A stretch of 64,000 nt of DNA from Sporosarcina sp. BI001-red. GTDB taxonomy: Bacteria; Bacillota; Bacilli; Bacillales_A; Planococcaceae. The notes below the pieces were generated by a model. That model had not been told where the DNA came from, searched no databases, and saw nothing but the letters and a program-made list of their open reading frames with translations. The stretch is from the NCBI RefSeq assembly GCF_003384035.1, contig NZ_QQAK01000009.1, positions 496,001 to 560,000 of the forward strand. Direction: 5' to 3'. Position numbers and translations under genes: made by a program. This document shows, in pieces, positions 9,660-18,419 of the stretch. Within the stretch, counting starts at the first letter, position 1, and the number at the start of each line of letters is the position of its first letter.

Positions 9660-10217
9660 ATGATTTCAGTAAACGATTTTAAAACAGGTTTGACAATTGA
9701 AGTGGATGGCGATATTTGGCGTGTAATGGAATTCCAACACGTTAAACCAGGTAAAGGTGCAGCGTTTGTCCGTTCGAAATTACGTAACTTACGTTCAGGT
9801 AACGTGAACGAGAAGACGTTCCGTGCTGGAGAGAAAGTAGCTAAAGCGCAAATTGACAACAAACGCATGCAGTATCTTTATGCAAACGGTGACGATCACG
9901 TCTTCATGGATAACGAAAGTTTCGAACAGATCGAGTTGCCTACAAAACAAATTGAAGAAGAATTGAACTATTTGAAAGAAAATATGGAAGTACACGTCAT
10001 TCAATACAAAGAGGAAGTTCTTGGAGTTGAAGTACCTGCAACTGTTGTACTTGAAGTAGCTGAAACTGAACCAGGTATTAAAGGCGACACTGCGAGTGGT
10101 GGTTCAAAGCCAGCGAAACTTGAAACGGGTCTTACTGTACAAGTTCCATTCTTCATTAACATTGGTGACAAACTCATTATCAATACAGAAGAAGGGGAAT
10201 ATGTGTCCCGCGCATAA
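9660..10217 (+). CDS. efp: Elongation factor P
   Basis: EF-P enters the ribosomal E site and relieves stalling at proline stretches. The 185-residue protein shows the start [10 protein letters not shown], the loop [17 protein letters not shown] with the lysine (about residue 32) that is modified in B. subtilis, and the C-terminal [43 protein letters not shown] site precedes the ATG. It is probably co-transcribed with the upstream peptidase. Confidence 0.98.
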   Translation: MISVNDFKTGLTIEVDGDIWRVMEFQHVKPGKGAAFVRSKLRNLRSGNVNEKTFRAGEKVAKAQIDNKRMQYLYANGDDHVFMDNESFEQIELPTKQIEEELNYLKENMEVHVIQYKEEVLGVEVPATVVLEVAETEPGIKGDTASGGSKPAKLETGLTVQVPFFINIGDKLIINTEEGEYVSRA

Positions 10218-10346
10218 TCTCAAATATATTTGAACTATTTTATTTCTTCAATGACATAAAGTAGTTGTTTGAAGCGTCCTCATGGAGCGGAAAACAACGG
10301 TAGCAGGACATCGTTTTTAAGTAGTAAATCATTATGTCTAACCTAT

Positions 10347-10386
10347 AAAACGCTTGCCCATTCAATTTGAATGGGCAAGCGTTTTT
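10347..10386 (+). terminator. efp terminator
   Basis: AAAACGCTTGCCCATTCA and TGAATGGGCAAGCGTTTTT form a long perfect stem with a small AATT loop. It lies 130 bp after efp; the stretch between shows no gene. Confidence 0.9.
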
Positions 10387-10414
10387 CATATTGTCTGAAG
10401 CGCGTGCGTATAGT
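10386..10414 (+). promoter_or_regulatory. Candidate SigE promoter for spoIIIAC
   Basis: TCATATT (10386-10392) and CGTATAGT (10407-10414), 14 bases apart, match the mother-cell SigE pattern (kmATATT, 14-15 bases, CATACAnT) with small deviations. Transcription would start near 10421, at the GGAGGAGG ribosome-binding site of spoIIIAC, giving almost no leader. In B. subtilis the SigE promoter lies before spoIIIAA, which is absent here. Confidence 0.45.
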
Positions 10415-10436
10415 GGAGCAGGAGGAGGATCGCCGG

Positions 10437-10646
10437 ATGGAATTGAATGATTTACTGCGAATTGCCGGCATCGGACTGGTTATCGGTTGTTTGCATATTT
10501 TTTTCGAACAGACAGGTAAGAAAGAGTTCTCTTTTTTCTTATTTTTTATTGCGTATTTGTACATCTCTGTAGAAATGATCCGCTTTTTAAAGATTTTCTT
10601 TACTGAGATTTCCGAGTTTTTCCAATGGCTTTCTTTGGCAATGTAA
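10437..10646 (+). CDS. spoIIIAC: Stage III sporulation protein AC
   Basis: A 69-residue protein with two membrane helices. Residues IAGIGLVIGCLHIFFEQTGKKEF align with the SpoIIIAC pattern IAGVGIVVAFLHTILDQMGKKEY of Bacillus. SpoIIIAC is a mother-cell membrane component of the SpoIIIA-SpoIIQ channel that joins the two cells during engulfment. ATG 10437 follows GGAGGAGG. It is the first gene of the locus here; spoIIIAA and spoIIIAB, normally just upstream, are missing. Confidence 0.85.
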   Translation: MELNDLLRIAGIGLVIGCLHIFFEQTGKKEFSFFLFFIAYLYISVEMIRFLKIFFTEISEFFQWLSLAM

Positions 10647-11023
10647 TGGCACTCCTTTTTCAATTACTCGCTGTTTTCTTGTTGCTGCTCATTATCCGTT
10701 TTGCAGTCCCACAGTTACATCCGATCTTGTATAGTGCCTTGTTTCTATTTGTTCTTGCTTATATCATGGTGAACGTTTTAATCCCATTCATTAAAAAGCT
10801 ACGTGATATTTTTCACGGCGTCCCTGAGCCATACGGGCAACTTCTGTTAATCAGTGCGTTCTTGTTTTTCATTTCGGAGTCGATTACGCAACATTTGTCT
10901 GAATCAGGATATGCTTCGTTCGCAAACTTAGCTCAATTTGTAGTCAAAATTACCATCCTGTCCTTCTGGCTGCCTGAGCTTGTCAATCTCATACAGACAC
11001 TCACTGCGCTCATTACGCCGTGA
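10646..11023 (+). CDS. spoIIIAD: Stage III sporulation protein AD
   Basis: An integral membrane protein of about 125 residues with four hydrophobic segments. The segment from FFISESITQHLSESGYASF through AQFVVKITILSFWLPELVNLIQTL follows the SpoIIIAD pattern IAEFGAQLTKDAGQGAIASKIELAGKILIL-VPIL. The start is either ATG 10646, which overlaps the spoIIIAC stop as TAATG, or ATG 10625 inside spoIIIAC. Neither has a clear ribosome-binding site, which suggests translational coupling. It is the membrane partner of SpoIIIAC in the feeding-tube complex. Confidence 0.82.
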   Translation: MALLFQLLAVFLLLLIIRFAVPQLHPILYSALFLFVLAYIMVNVLIPFIKKLRDIFHGVPEPYGQLLLISAFLFFISESITQHLSESGYASFANLAQFVVKITILSFWLPELVNLIQTLTALITP

Positions 11024-11030
11024 ATGGGGG

Positions 11031-11933
11031 ATGATAGTCATACTCGATTTCCTGCAATCAATGCTTAGTGGTTTGCTTTATAGCTTCATTGTCGTAATTA
11101 TCTTTGCTCTGATGGCAACGGTATTGAATTATCTCTTCCCCTCTTTCTCGGAGTGGACAAAGCAGTTACTTTATATTGTGATCATTCTAGTAGTTTTACG
11201 TCCGGCATTTGAGCAACTCCTGCTAATCCAACAACTCATGAAGTCGATTGCCATGTTGTTTGTTACGAGTTATCCGATTTTGACTGCAGGTATGGCGATC
11301 TCTGGAAATGCACTGAGTCTACTCAACTTCCAACCTGCGTTGCTATTGTTTGCAAATGGGGCTGTGTTTTTCGCTGACAGGTTGTTGTTACCCTTAGTAA
11401 CGGCTGCATTGCTGTTCGATATCGTGACTCGGTTGTATCCTCTCATTTCGTATTCAAAGCTTTCGGACATGCTGCGGACAACATTATTAGCTGTTGTATC
11501 ATCAATCGTCGCTGCCTATTCAATTTTCATTACAGCTGGCGGAGCGGTTTCTTTCGGTATTTCAGAAGCAGCGAGTGAACCGTTGAAAGAATTGATTCGA
11601 CAGAACATTCCGTTTGTCGGATCATTTGTGACAGACAGCATGGGTACACTTGGCCGCTATTCATCCGGAGCAGGAGTGATGGTGGGTGGCTGGCTACTAG
11701 TAACATTGTGGGGGATTGCTATTCTGCCTGTCGTGCAAACGTTACTATTAGCTTTTTTATATCGTTGGTGCGCAGCACTTATTGAGCCGTTCACTTCCTC
11801 CGAGTTATCCGACGTATTGGATGATATCGGTCGTTCTCTATTCGTGTTATGTGCTATTACATTTTTAATGATTTTTGCGTTCGTTTATACGGTTCTATTT
11901 TTTATCGTTTACGTGAAGCTTTCAATGACGTAA
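11031..11933 (+). CDS. spoIIIAE: Stage III sporulation protein AE, N-terminally short
   Basis: This polytopic protein of about 300 residues aligns with the membrane half of SpoIIIAE: LLYSFIVVIIFALMATVL, an ITAGG block, RQNIPFVGSFVTDSMGTL (compare ITGNFIPVLGRMFTD) and LLLAFLYRWCAALIEPF. B. subtilis SpoIIIAE has about 399 residues including a signal peptide and a roughly 90-residue extracytoplasmic N-terminal part, absent here. The start is uncertain: ATG 11031 directly touches GGGGG, an unusually short spacing, and ATG 11061 or an upstream TTG at 10980 are alternatives. It follows spoIIIAD within 10 bp. Confidence 0.8.
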   Translation: MIVILDFLQSMLSGLLYSFIVVIIFALMATVLNYLFPSFSEWTKQLLYIVIILVVLRPAFEQLLLIQQLMKSIAMLFVTSYPILTAGMAISGNALSLLNFQPALLLFANGAVFFADRLLLPLVTAALLFDIVTRLYPLISYSKLSDMLRTTLLAVVSSIVAAYSIFITAGGAVSFGISEAASEPLKELIRQNIPFVGSFVTDSMGTLGRYSSGAGVMVGGWLLVTLWGIAILPVVQTLLLAFLYRWCAALIEPFTSSELSDVLDDIGRSLFVLCAITFLMIFAFVYTVLFFIVYVKLSMT

Positions 11934-11954
11934 CCGAAAAAGGGGGAATTTGAA

Positions 11955-12112
11955 ATGACAAGTTTCTGATAGGGGTTGTCCTGATTTCAGTTCTTTCGGG
12001 GGTTTTGTCTATGATGTTACCAGAGTCCAGAAGAGAAGAATTTAGCCAATTGGCTAAACTTGCTGCTGGTATGTGGTTGCTACTGAATATCTTTTCCTTT
12101 CTTAGGTTATAG
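11955..12112 (+). pseudogene. spoIIIAF: spoIIIAF remnant, frameshifted and truncated
   Basis: An AGGGGGAATTTGAA ribosome-binding site leads into ATG 11955, but this frame stops after four codons (M-T-S-F). Shifting frame just after the ATG opens KFLIGVVLISVLSGVLSMMLP, then ESRREEFSQLAKLAAGMWLLLNIF, ending at TAG 12110-12112. This resembles the first 50 residues of SpoIIIAF (two membrane helices around MLLPSSSMQKYAKM). The full protein is about 206 residues, so the soluble domain is gone too. Position between AE and AG supports the call. A sequencing error could explain the frameshift but not the missing C-terminal domain. Confidence 0.68.
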
Positions 12113-12190
12113 GAACAGAAAAACGCGCATACATTGTTTCATAGATGAACAGGCCCCCGGTCCTAAACAGACAGATGGAATGGTGATGTC

Positions 12191-12622
12191 ATGCAAAAAC
12201 CAACTGGGAAAATGCAAGTGATCCTATTCATAGGAATCACGGTTCTCGTATTCATCTTACTCAATCCACCCTGGAATTCAGAAGGAGCGACGTCCGGGAA
12301 GTCTAATGAAAAGGAGGGGAACACAGAAGCGGCCGCACTTGAATCCGCTTTGAAAAAGATTGATGGAGTGGGGGAGGTTTCCATATACCTTCATCCTCCA
12401 AAGGGAGCAAAAGAACAATCACCGCTTTCTGATTACTTCACAAAGTCAGCGGACTCCAACACCAAAGAAGCGACGGGTGTACTTGTTGTGGCGGAAGGAG
12501 CCGGAAAGCCGGGTCTCAAATCTGAACTCACAAGGATATTGTCTGCAGTCCTTCAAGTACCAGAACATCGAATTGTTATCGTGGAAATGACCAAAAGGGG
12601 GAACTATGATGAGAACAAATAA
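12191..12622 (+). CDS. spoIIIAG: Stage III sporulation protein AG, short form
   Basis: A 143-residue protein with one N-terminal membrane helix (residues 9-25) and an extracytoplasmic part. LESALKKIDGVGEVSIYL and EATGVLVVAEGAGKPGLKSELTRILSAVLQVPEHRIVIV match the split ring-building domain of SpoIIIAG, which forms a large ring in the intermembrane space. B. subtilis SpoIIIAG has about 229 residues; the shortening lies mainly between the two parts of the domain. It overlaps spoIIIAH by 17 bases if AH starts at 12606. Confidence 0.82.
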   Translation: MQKPTGKMQVILFIGITVLVFILLNPPWNSEGATSGKSNEKEGNTEAAALESALKKIDGVGEVSIYLHPPKGAKEQSPLSDYFTKSADSNTKEATGVLVVAEGAGKPGLKSELTRILSAVLQVPEHRIVIVEMTKRGNYDENK

Positions 12623-13154
12623 ACGCACAGTTTGGTTTTTAACACTAATGAGCCTTGTTGCTGTCATCTCGATATACTATATTAAAGAGAAAGCACCTAT
12701 GCCATTCGACGGAATCTCCATATTTTCAAGTGATATGACTGAAACGGCTGAAGTCCCTAAAAAGGGATCATCCGATAAGCAAACACCAGTGTTTGCCACT
12801 TCGTATCTATTTGAAGAAATGCGGATGGCTGTCCGTGATGAGCGTAGCAAAACATCAGAACAACTGAATGCTAAGATGACATCCCCTGATTATACAGCTG
12901 AAGAGAAAAACGAAGCATTCGACGAGATGTCTGAGCTTAATAAACGAGATTCCGCGGAAGCGTTATTAGAATTACAAATCAAGGCGCTCGGATATCCAGA
13001 AGCATTTGTCCGAACAGAGAATGGAGAAGTGAAAGTGACCGTACTTTCAACAGAAGGACATTCTAAACAATTAGCTGACGAAATCACGCAATATGTTCTA
13101 GCGAGTTGGGACGATGCGAAAAAAGTACAAGTCGATTTCACAGGGAATCAGTAA
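12606..13154 (+). CDS. spoIIIAH: Stage III sporulation protein AH
   Basis: SpoIIIAH anchors in the mother-cell membrane and binds forespore SpoIIQ across the septum. The 182-residue protein has an N-terminal helix (WFLTLMSLVAVISIYYI), a linker, then FEEMRMAVRDERSKTSEQLNAKMTS and GYPEAFVRTENGEVKVTVLS, the YscJ/FliF-like domain of SpoIIIAH. The family is usually about 215 residues, so the linker is short. ATG 12606 or 12609 follow AAAGGGGG. It is the last gene of the locus before the terminator. Confidence 0.87.
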   Translation: MMRTNKRTVWFLTLMSLVAVISIYYIKEKAPMPFDGISIFSSDMTETAEVPKKGSSDKQTPVFATSYLFEEMRMAVRDERSKTSEQLNAKMTSPDYTAEEKNEAFDEMSELNKRDSAEALLELQIKALGYPEAFVRTENGEVKVTVLSTEGHSKQLADEITQYVLASWDDAKKVQVDFTGNQ

Positions 13155-13160
13155 TCAGTT

Positions 13161-13187
13161 AAAGGCCCAAAATCCGGGTCTTTTTTT
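13161..13187 (+). terminator. spoIIIA locus terminator
   Basis: AAAGGCCC pairs with GGGTCTTT around AAAATCC, with one G-U pair, followed by a run of T. It separates the sporulation genes from accB. Confidence 0.65.
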
Positions 13188-13304
13188 CTGTTTACAGATT
13201 TTTAGAGGCGAAATGGGGGTTAACTATTTCAAAATCCGTAAAAAACGACTACTATAGAGAATGAGGGTGTAAAACAAAACTTTATGGAGTCAGGAGAATC
13301 GTTC

Positions 13305-13832
13305 ATGCTAAAGATTCAAGAAATTAGAGAAATTATTAAACTTATCGATCAGTCTTCAATCGACAAATTTACGTATGAAGCAGATGGAGCTAAAATTAAA
13401 ATCGTAAAAAGCAATACAAGCGGAACAGTTATGACACCGATTCAAGTTCAAACACCAGTACCAGATGTTCAAGATTCCACTTCAGGCGCACGTGTTGTTC
13501 AACAAGCTGCACCTGAAACAGTCGAAGCACCTAAGCAAGTGGCCACTCCGGTTGCGGAACCTGCAGCTGAAGAAAAAGTTGCTGATCCATCATTAAAGAG
13601 CATCGTATCCCCAATGGTCGGTACGTATTATAAGTCAGCATCTCCAGAATCGGCTCCATTTGTTCAAGTGGGACAAAAAGTAGGGGCTGAAGATGTTGTC
13701 TGCATCGTAGAAGCTATGAAGCTATTCAATGAGATTGAAGCAGAAGTATCTGGTGAGATTGTTGAAATTCTTGTCAAAGATGGACAGCTTGTCGAGTATG
13801 GGCAGCCTCTTTACCTTGTAAAAGAAAATTGA
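13305..13832 (+). CDS. accB: Acetyl-CoA carboxylase biotin carboxyl carrier protein
   Basis: AccB carries biotin between the biotin carboxylase and carboxyltransferase parts of acetyl-CoA carboxylase, the entry to fatty-acid synthesis. The 175-residue protein has an N-terminal helix pair ([20 protein letters not shown]), a Pro/Ala/Glu/Val-rich linker and a C-terminal biotinyl domain with [11 protein letters not shown]; Lys139 is the biotin site. ATG 13305 lies 8 bases after AGGAG and is preferred over an in-frame ATG at 13284. accC follows 14 bases downstream. Confidence 0.97.
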   Translation: MLKIQEIREIIKLIDQSSIDKFTYEADGAKIKIVKSNTSGTVMTPIQVQTPVPDVQDSTSGARVVQQAAPETVEAPKQVATPVAEPAAEEKVADPSLKSIVSPMVGTYYKSASPESAPFVQVGQKVGAEDVVCIVEAMKLFNEIEAEVSGEIVEILVKDGQLVEYGQPLYLVKEN

Positions 13833-13846
13833 AGGGGGAATGGACG

Positions 13847-15199
13847 ATGAAAAAAATTCTAATCGCAAATCGCGGTGAAATTGCAGTTCGTATTATCCGT
13901 GCATGCAAAGAACTCGATTTAGAGACAGTCGCTGTTTACTCTGAAGCCGATCGTGATGCATTGCATGTCAAAATTGCCGATGAAGCATTTTGCATCGGAC
14001 CCAAACTCTCAAAAGACAGTTACCTCAACTTTTCTAATATCATAAGTGTCGCGAAAATGACCGATTGTGATGGTATCCATCCAGGATATGGTTTCCTCGC
14101 TGAAAACGCTAGCTTCGCAGAAATGTGTGAAGAAGTGAATATAGAGTTTATCGGTCCTACTTCTGATGCGATTGCACGTATGGGAACGAAAGACGTGGCA
14201 CGTGAAACGATGCGTCTAGCAGGCGTTCCGATTGTGCCGGGATCTGATGGTCTGGTTGCTGATGAAGAGGAAGCGCTTTCCGTTGCACTGGAGATCGGCT
14301 TCCCTGTCATTATTAAAGCAACTGCTGGTGGCGGAGGTAAAGGAATTCGCGTAGCGCGTGACGCTGAGGAACTTAAAAAAGGGATCAAAATTACACAAAA
14401 AGAAGCTGCGGCTGCATTTGGTAACCCTGGTGTGTATCTCGAAAAGTTCATTGAAGTATTCCGTCACGTTGAAATTCAAGTATTAGCAGATAAGCATGGC
14501 AACACAGTTTACCTTGGTGAACGGGATTGTTCCATTCAGCGACGTATGCAAAAGTTAGTGGAGGAAGCACCATCTCCAGCACTTACTCCTGAATTGCGCA
14601 AGGAAATGGGACAAGCTGCTGTGAAAGCGGCAGAAGCAGTAGGGTACCAAAATGCTGGTACAGTTGAATTCATCTTCGATCATATCAACAAAAAGTTCTA
14701 CTTCATGGAAATGAATACAAGAATTCAGGTAGAACATCCCGTAACTGAAATGATTACGGGAATTGACTTAATCCAGCAACAGTTGAAAGTTGCAGCTGGT
14801 GAAAAACTGCCATTCAAACAAAAAGACATCAAAATCAATGGCTGGTCAATAGAATGCCGTATAAACGCGGAGAATCCTGAGAAGAACTTCATGCCTTCTC
14901 CAGGCACAGTTGAAATGTACCTTCCACCAGGAGGTAACGGAGTGCGTGTCGATTCAGCTGTCTACCCAGGATACAAAATCCCACCGTTTTACGACTCGAT
15001 GGTAGCTAAACTGATTGTTCATGCGGATACGCGTGAAGAAGCGGTAGCACGTATGAAACGTGCACTAGATGAATTCGTAGTCGAAGGGGTTAAGACAACC
15101 ATTCCTTTCCACTATAATCTCATGAAAAATGAAGTATTTAAGTCAGGAGATTTTGACACGAAGTTTCTTGAAAAGTATGATGTCATGAACGCAGACTGA
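13847..15199 (+). CDS. accC: Acetyl-CoA carboxylase biotin carboxylase subunit
   Basis: AccC carboxylates biotin on AccB with ATP and bicarbonate. The sequence of about 450 residues has [32 protein letters not shown], the ATP-binding glycine loop [26 protein letters not shown] and [14 protein letters not shown], which are the full ATP-grasp set. ATG 13847 follows GGGGGA; an upstream in-frame TTG at 13829 overlaps accB and is less likely. It is in an operon with accB and yqhY. Confidence 0.97.
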   Translation: MKKILIANRGEIAVRIIRACKELDLETVAVYSEADRDALHVKIADEAFCIGPKLSKDSYLNFSNIISVAKMTDCDGIHPGYGFLAENASFAEMCEEVNIEFIGPTSDAIARMGTKDVARETMRLAGVPIVPGSDGLVADEEEALSVALEIGFPVIIKATAGGGGKGIRVARDAEELKKGIKITQKEAAAAFGNPGVYLEKFIEVFRHVEIQVLADKHGNTVYLGERDCSIQRRMQKLVEEAPSPALTPELRKEMGQAAVKAAEAVGYQNAGTVEFIFDHINKKFYFMEMNTRIQVEHPVTEMITGIDLIQQQLKVAAGEKLPFKQKDIKINGWSIECRINAENPEKNFMPSPGTVEMYLPPGGNGVRVDSAVYPGYKIPPFYDSMVAKLIVHADTREEAVARMKRALDEFVVEGVKTTIPFHYNLMKNEVFKSGDFDTKFLEKYDVMNAD

Positions 15200-15217
15200 G
15201 GAAGGAGGCGCGCAGAT

Positions 15218-15616
15218 ATGGCTGAAAAAACGAATTCGTTTATTGAAGCAAACTCTTCTGCGAGTGAGAGCCTTGGCCGGATTGAACTCGCTCCTGAAGT
15301 CTTAGAAGTGATTATCGGAATTGCAACTTCTGAGGTACAAGGAATTGCCATGACTTCAGGAAACTTTGCAACGGGTGTTGCAGAGAGATTTGGAAAAGTT
15401 ATGCATGGTAAGGGTGTAAAAACGAACTGGGTTGATAACAAACTCATTATTGACGTCTTTTGCATTGCGGAAGATGGCCAACTTATTCCAAAAGTTGCTG
15501 CAAACGTTCAGAAAAAGATTGAAGAAGCGGTATATCATATGACTTCGATTGAAGTTGGAGAAGTCAATGTACACGTAACTGGAATCCGTTCTGAAGTGAA
15601 TTCGGTGACAGAATGA
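15218..15616 (+). CDS. yqhY: Asp23/Gls24 family protein YqhY
   Basis: A 132-residue Asp23/Gls24-family protein with the characteristic GRIELAPEVLEVIIGIATSEVQGIAMTSG and the closing VNVHVTGIRSE. Its gene follows accBC in Bacillus, where loss of YqhY disturbs acetyl-CoA carboxylase activity; a role tuning lipid precursor supply is therefore likely. A GAAGGAGG site precedes the ATG. A terminator closes the accB-accC-yqhY operon. Confidence 0.92.
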   Translation: MAEKTNSFIEANSSASESLGRIELAPEVLEVIIGIATSEVQGIAMTSGNFATGVAERFGKVMHGKGVKTNWVDNKLIIDVFCIAEDGQLIPKVAANVQKKIEEAVYHMTSIEVGEVNVHVTGIRSEVNSVTE

Positions 15617-15646
15617 CAAAAAGCATCATCTTCGGATGATGCTTTT
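15617..15646 (+). terminator. accBC-yqhY terminator
   Basis: AAAAAGCATCATC, loop TTCG, GATGATGCTTTT: a compact stem with a UUCG tetraloop. Confidence 0.88.
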
Positions 15647-15679
15647 GTCTATTGTGACTGTATCTTCATACAGCATTTG

Positions 15680-15688
15680 TGCTATGAT
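15680..15688 (+). promoter_or_regulatory. Possible extended -10 promoter for nusB
   Basis: TGCTATGAT is an extended -10 element lying 38 bp before the nusB start. No good -35 hexamer is seen at the right distance. Confidence 0.4.
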
Positions 15689-15726
15689 AAAGCCTAAACG
15701 AACCAGTGACGAAGGAGACAAATTGT

Positions 15727-16113
15727 ATGAAAAGAAGAGAAGCGAGAGAAAAAGCGGTTCAGACCCTTTTCCAGCTTGATGGAACAACACTGCCTGTAGA
15801 AGAGGCAATTAGCTATATTACTGAGGGACCGATCGATTCTTTTTATGAAATGCTTGTAAAAGGAACGCGTGAAAAACAGGAATCAATTGATGAAGTCCTA
15901 ACCGGCAAACTTGAGAATTGGTCATTAGATAGACTTCCGAAAATTGAGCGAACTGTCCTGCGGCTTGCAATATTTGAGTTGCTGTATAACGAAGACGTTC
16001 CTCACAAAGTTGCTGTAAACGAAGCGATTGAACTTTGTAAAACATTCGGGGACGAAAAATCAGGACGCTTTGTTAACGGTGTGCTGTCGAAATTTGAACA
16101 ACAAAGGATGTGA
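15727..16113 (+). CDS. nusB: Transcription antitermination factor NusB
   Basis: NusB binds boxA RNA with NusE (S10) to support rRNA antitermination. The 128-residue protein begins [18 protein letters not shown] and ends with [33 protein letters not shown], the diagnostic C-terminal block. ATG 15727 has AAGGAG ten bases upstream; an upstream in-frame start at 15706 would include that site. folD follows closely. Confidence 0.96.
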   Translation: MKRREAREKAVQTLFQLDGTTLPVEEAISYITEGPIDSFYEMLVKGTREKQESIDEVLTGKLENWSLDRLPKIERTVLRLAIFELLYNEDVPHKVAVNEAIELCKTFGDEKSGRFVNGVLSKFEQQRM

Positions 16114-16118
16114 CGCTT

Positions 16119-16979
16119 TTGTCAAGTGTACTCATAGATGGAAAAGCGATCGGAGCAAAGATTCGAGAAGAGATTAAAATAGACGTGGAACGGCTCATCG
16201 AAAGAGGATGTCGTCCAGGTCTTGCAGTTGTCCTCGTAGGAGAAGACCAAGCATCTCGTACATACGTGAAAAATAAGGAGAAATCCAGTACTGTAGTTGG
16301 CATGAAATCTGAAATGATCGAGATGCCCATCAGTGTGAGTCAGAAGGACTTATTAGAAACCGTTGATCGATTGAATAATGATCCAACAATCCATGGTATT
16401 CTTGTCCAATTGCCATTACCTCCTCATATCGATGAAAACAAAGTGATTCGAGCTATCTCCCCTAAAAAGGATGTGGATGGTTTTCATCCGGAGAACGTTG
16501 GGAAGATGATTATTGGACAACCTTCATACGTTTCATGCACCCCTGCAGGTATTTTGGAATTACTCGAGCATACGGGTACTGAAATATCTGGAAAGCATGC
16601 AGTTATAGTGGGGCGTAGCAATATCGTTGGCAAGCCTATGGGGCAATTGCTTCTTCAAAGAGATGCAACCGTAACCTATTGCCATTCCAAGACTGAAAAC
16701 TTGGAGTCATTCACTCGTCAAGCAGATATATTAATTGTTGCAATCGGGCAAGCAAAATACATTACAGCAGACCATATCAAAGCAGGTGCTACTGTGATTG
16801 ACGTAGGTATGAATCGAGATGAGAATGGGAAACTATGCGGCGATGTCGATTTCGAGAGCGTCAAAGAAAAAGCAGGTGCATTAACGCCTGTCCCCGGTGG
16901 TGTTGGTCCGATGACTGTAACCATGCTGCTGAAAAACACACTGAAGAGCGCTCAATTGACGTGCAGTAATTATATTTAA
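16119..16979 (+). CDS. folD: Methylenetetrahydrofolate dehydrogenase/cyclohydrolase
   Basis: FolD interconverts 5,10-methylene-, methenyl- and 10-formyl-tetrahydrofolate and so links with the glycine-cleavage one-carbon flow. The protein of about 286 residues has [12 protein letters not shown] with the catalytic Lys, [25 protein letters not shown], the Rossmann loop [17 protein letters not shown] and [11 protein letters not shown]. The start is probably TTG 16119 (M-S-S-V-L-I-D-G-K), six bases after the nusB stop. GTG 16110 overlaps nusB and is an alternative. Confidence 0.96.
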   Translation: MSSVLIDGKAIGAKIREEIKIDVERLIERGCRPGLAVVLVGEDQASRTYVKNKEKSSTVVGMKSEMIEMPISVSQKDLLETVDRLNNDPTIHGILVQLPLPPHIDENKVIRAISPKKDVDGFHPENVGKMIIGQPSYVSCTPAGILELLEHTGTEISGKHAVIVGRSNIVGKPMGQLLLQRDATVTYCHSKTENLESFTRQADILIVAIGQAKYITADHIKAGATVIDVGMNRDENGKLCGDVDFESVKEKAGALTPVPGGVGPMTVTMLLKNTLKSAQLTCSNYI

Positions 16980-17015
16980 GAAGACGGCTGAGGCCGTTAC
17001 ATAGAATTCAACAGT

Positions 17016-17047
17016 GCTGTTTCTTGTTAGAGAGAGACAGCTTTTTA
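17016..17047 (+). terminator. Possible folD terminator
   Basis: GCTGTTTCT (17016-17024) pairs with AGAGACAGC (17033-17041), one G-U pair, followed by TTTTT. The xse genes lie directly downstream. Confidence 0.6.
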
Positions 17048-17066
17048 TACGCAGGAGGGGAATTCG

Positions 17067-18419
17067 TTGTCAGGTAATCCATACTTAACCGTACAAGCTG
17101 TCACTAAATACATTAAGCGGAAATTTGATGCCGATCCACACTTGCGAAATGTCTACATTAAAGGTGAATTGTCCAATGTGAAAATCCACCCGAGTGGACA
17201 CATTTATTTCACGTTGAAAGATGACAAAAGCAGAATACAATCGGCTATGTTTCGTGGCAATGCCTCTAGTTTGAAATTCAAACCAGAAAGTGGCATGAAT
17301 GTACTGATAACAGGGGATATTAATGTATATGAAAGTAGTGGGCAATACCAGCTTTATGTTCAATCCATGGAACCCGATGGAATCGGTGCACTTTTTCTGG
17401 CCTTTGAGCAACTAAAAGAGCAATTGGGCAAGGAGGGGTTGTTCGACGTCCGATGGAAGCAACAATTGCCATGGATTCCTAAGAAAGTAGGCGTTGTCAC
17501 CGCTAAATCAGGTGCTGCATTCCAAGATATCTGTTCTACAATAGGACGTAGATTTCCAATGGCTGAAATCGTATTATTTCCGGCTGTTGTTCAAGGAGAA
17601 CAAGCGGTTCCTTCGATTGTTGAAGCGATAGGACTAGCAGATAAACAAGGAGACATAGATGTCCTCATTGTCGGTAGAGGCGGAGGTTCGATAGAAGATT
17701 TATGGGCTTTTAACGAAGAAGCCGTTGCTCGTGCTATTTTCTCATGTCGAATCCCCACAATCAGCGCAGTAGGTCATGAAACAGATACTACGATTGCGGA
17801 TTTTGTTGCAGATCATCGTGCACCTACTCCGACTGCAGCTGCTGAACTTGCGGTTCCGGCAAAAGATGAGCTGGCTGGACGTATTTTAGATCGAAAGCGT
17901 GTCATATACCGTTTTTTAGCGACTCGCCTGACACAAGAACAAAAACGGTTGGACCGTTTAAAAAATGCTTATCCGTTCCTTTATCCGGACCGGTTATATC
18001 GACCATTTATTGAAAAACAAGTATCTTTTGAAGAGCGTCTAGCTCGTAGTCACAGTGATTTACTTTATCGAAAGTCTACTCTATATAGTCAAATAAATTC
18101 TCGATTCCAATATGTTTCGCCAGCTGTCCAACTACAGCAACTTTCAAAAGAATCGGTTAGAGCTGAAGAAAGGCTTCTAAGGGCGATGCGCCAAGCCTTG
18201 GGTGGCAAACAAGACCGTTTCTTAACAGGGATTCGTATGTTGCAAGCACTTAACCCGCTGAGCGTCATGGAACGAGGATTTACAATCGTATACAAAGAAG
18301 GCGACCTTGTAAAGAATGCTGGATCACTGACGCCGGGAGATCGTGTAGAGATCAACTTGCAGGATGGTACTGCGATTGCTGAAATCCAAACGATTGAATC
18401 CCTTAAGGAGGAATCATGA
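17067..18419 (+). CDS. xseA: Exodeoxyribonuclease VII large subunit
   Basis: XseA with XseB forms exonuclease VII, which degrades single-stranded DNA. The 450-residue protein has the N-terminal OB fold (YIKGELSNVKIHPSGHIYFTLKD), a catalytic region with IVGRGGGSIEDLWAFNEE, ISAVGHETDTTIADFVADHRAPTPTAAAE and a long helical C-terminal part. Translation starts at TTG 17067 behind AGGAGGGG. xseB starts at the very next base after its stop. Confidence 0.97.
   Translation: MSGNPYLTVQAVTKYIKRKFDADPHLRNVYIKGELSNVKIHPSGHIYFTLKDDKSRIQSAMFRGNASSLKFKPESGMNVLITGDINVYESSGQYQLYVQSMEPDGIGALFLAFEQLKEQLGKEGLFDVRWKQQLPWIPKKVGVVTAKSGAAFQDICSTIGRRFPMAEIVLFPAVVQGEQAVPSIVEAIGLADKQGDIDVLIVGRGGGSIEDLWAFNEEAVARAIFSCRIPTISAVGHETDTTIADFVADHRAPTPTAAAELAVPAKDELAGRILDRKRVIYRFLATRLTQEQKRLDRLKNAYPFLYPDRLYRPFIEKQVSFEERLARSHSDLLYRKSTLYSQINSRFQYVSPAVQLQQLSKESVRAEERLLRAMRQALGGKQDRFLTGIRMLQALNPLSVMERGFTIVYKEGDLVKNAGSLTPGDRVEINLQDGTAIAEIQTIESLKEES

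Noticed and set aside
10220..10233. Perfect palindrome TCAAATATATTTGA after efp
   Set aside because: A 14-bp AT-rich palindrome is expected a few times by chance in 64 kb, and it is not placed at a promoter.
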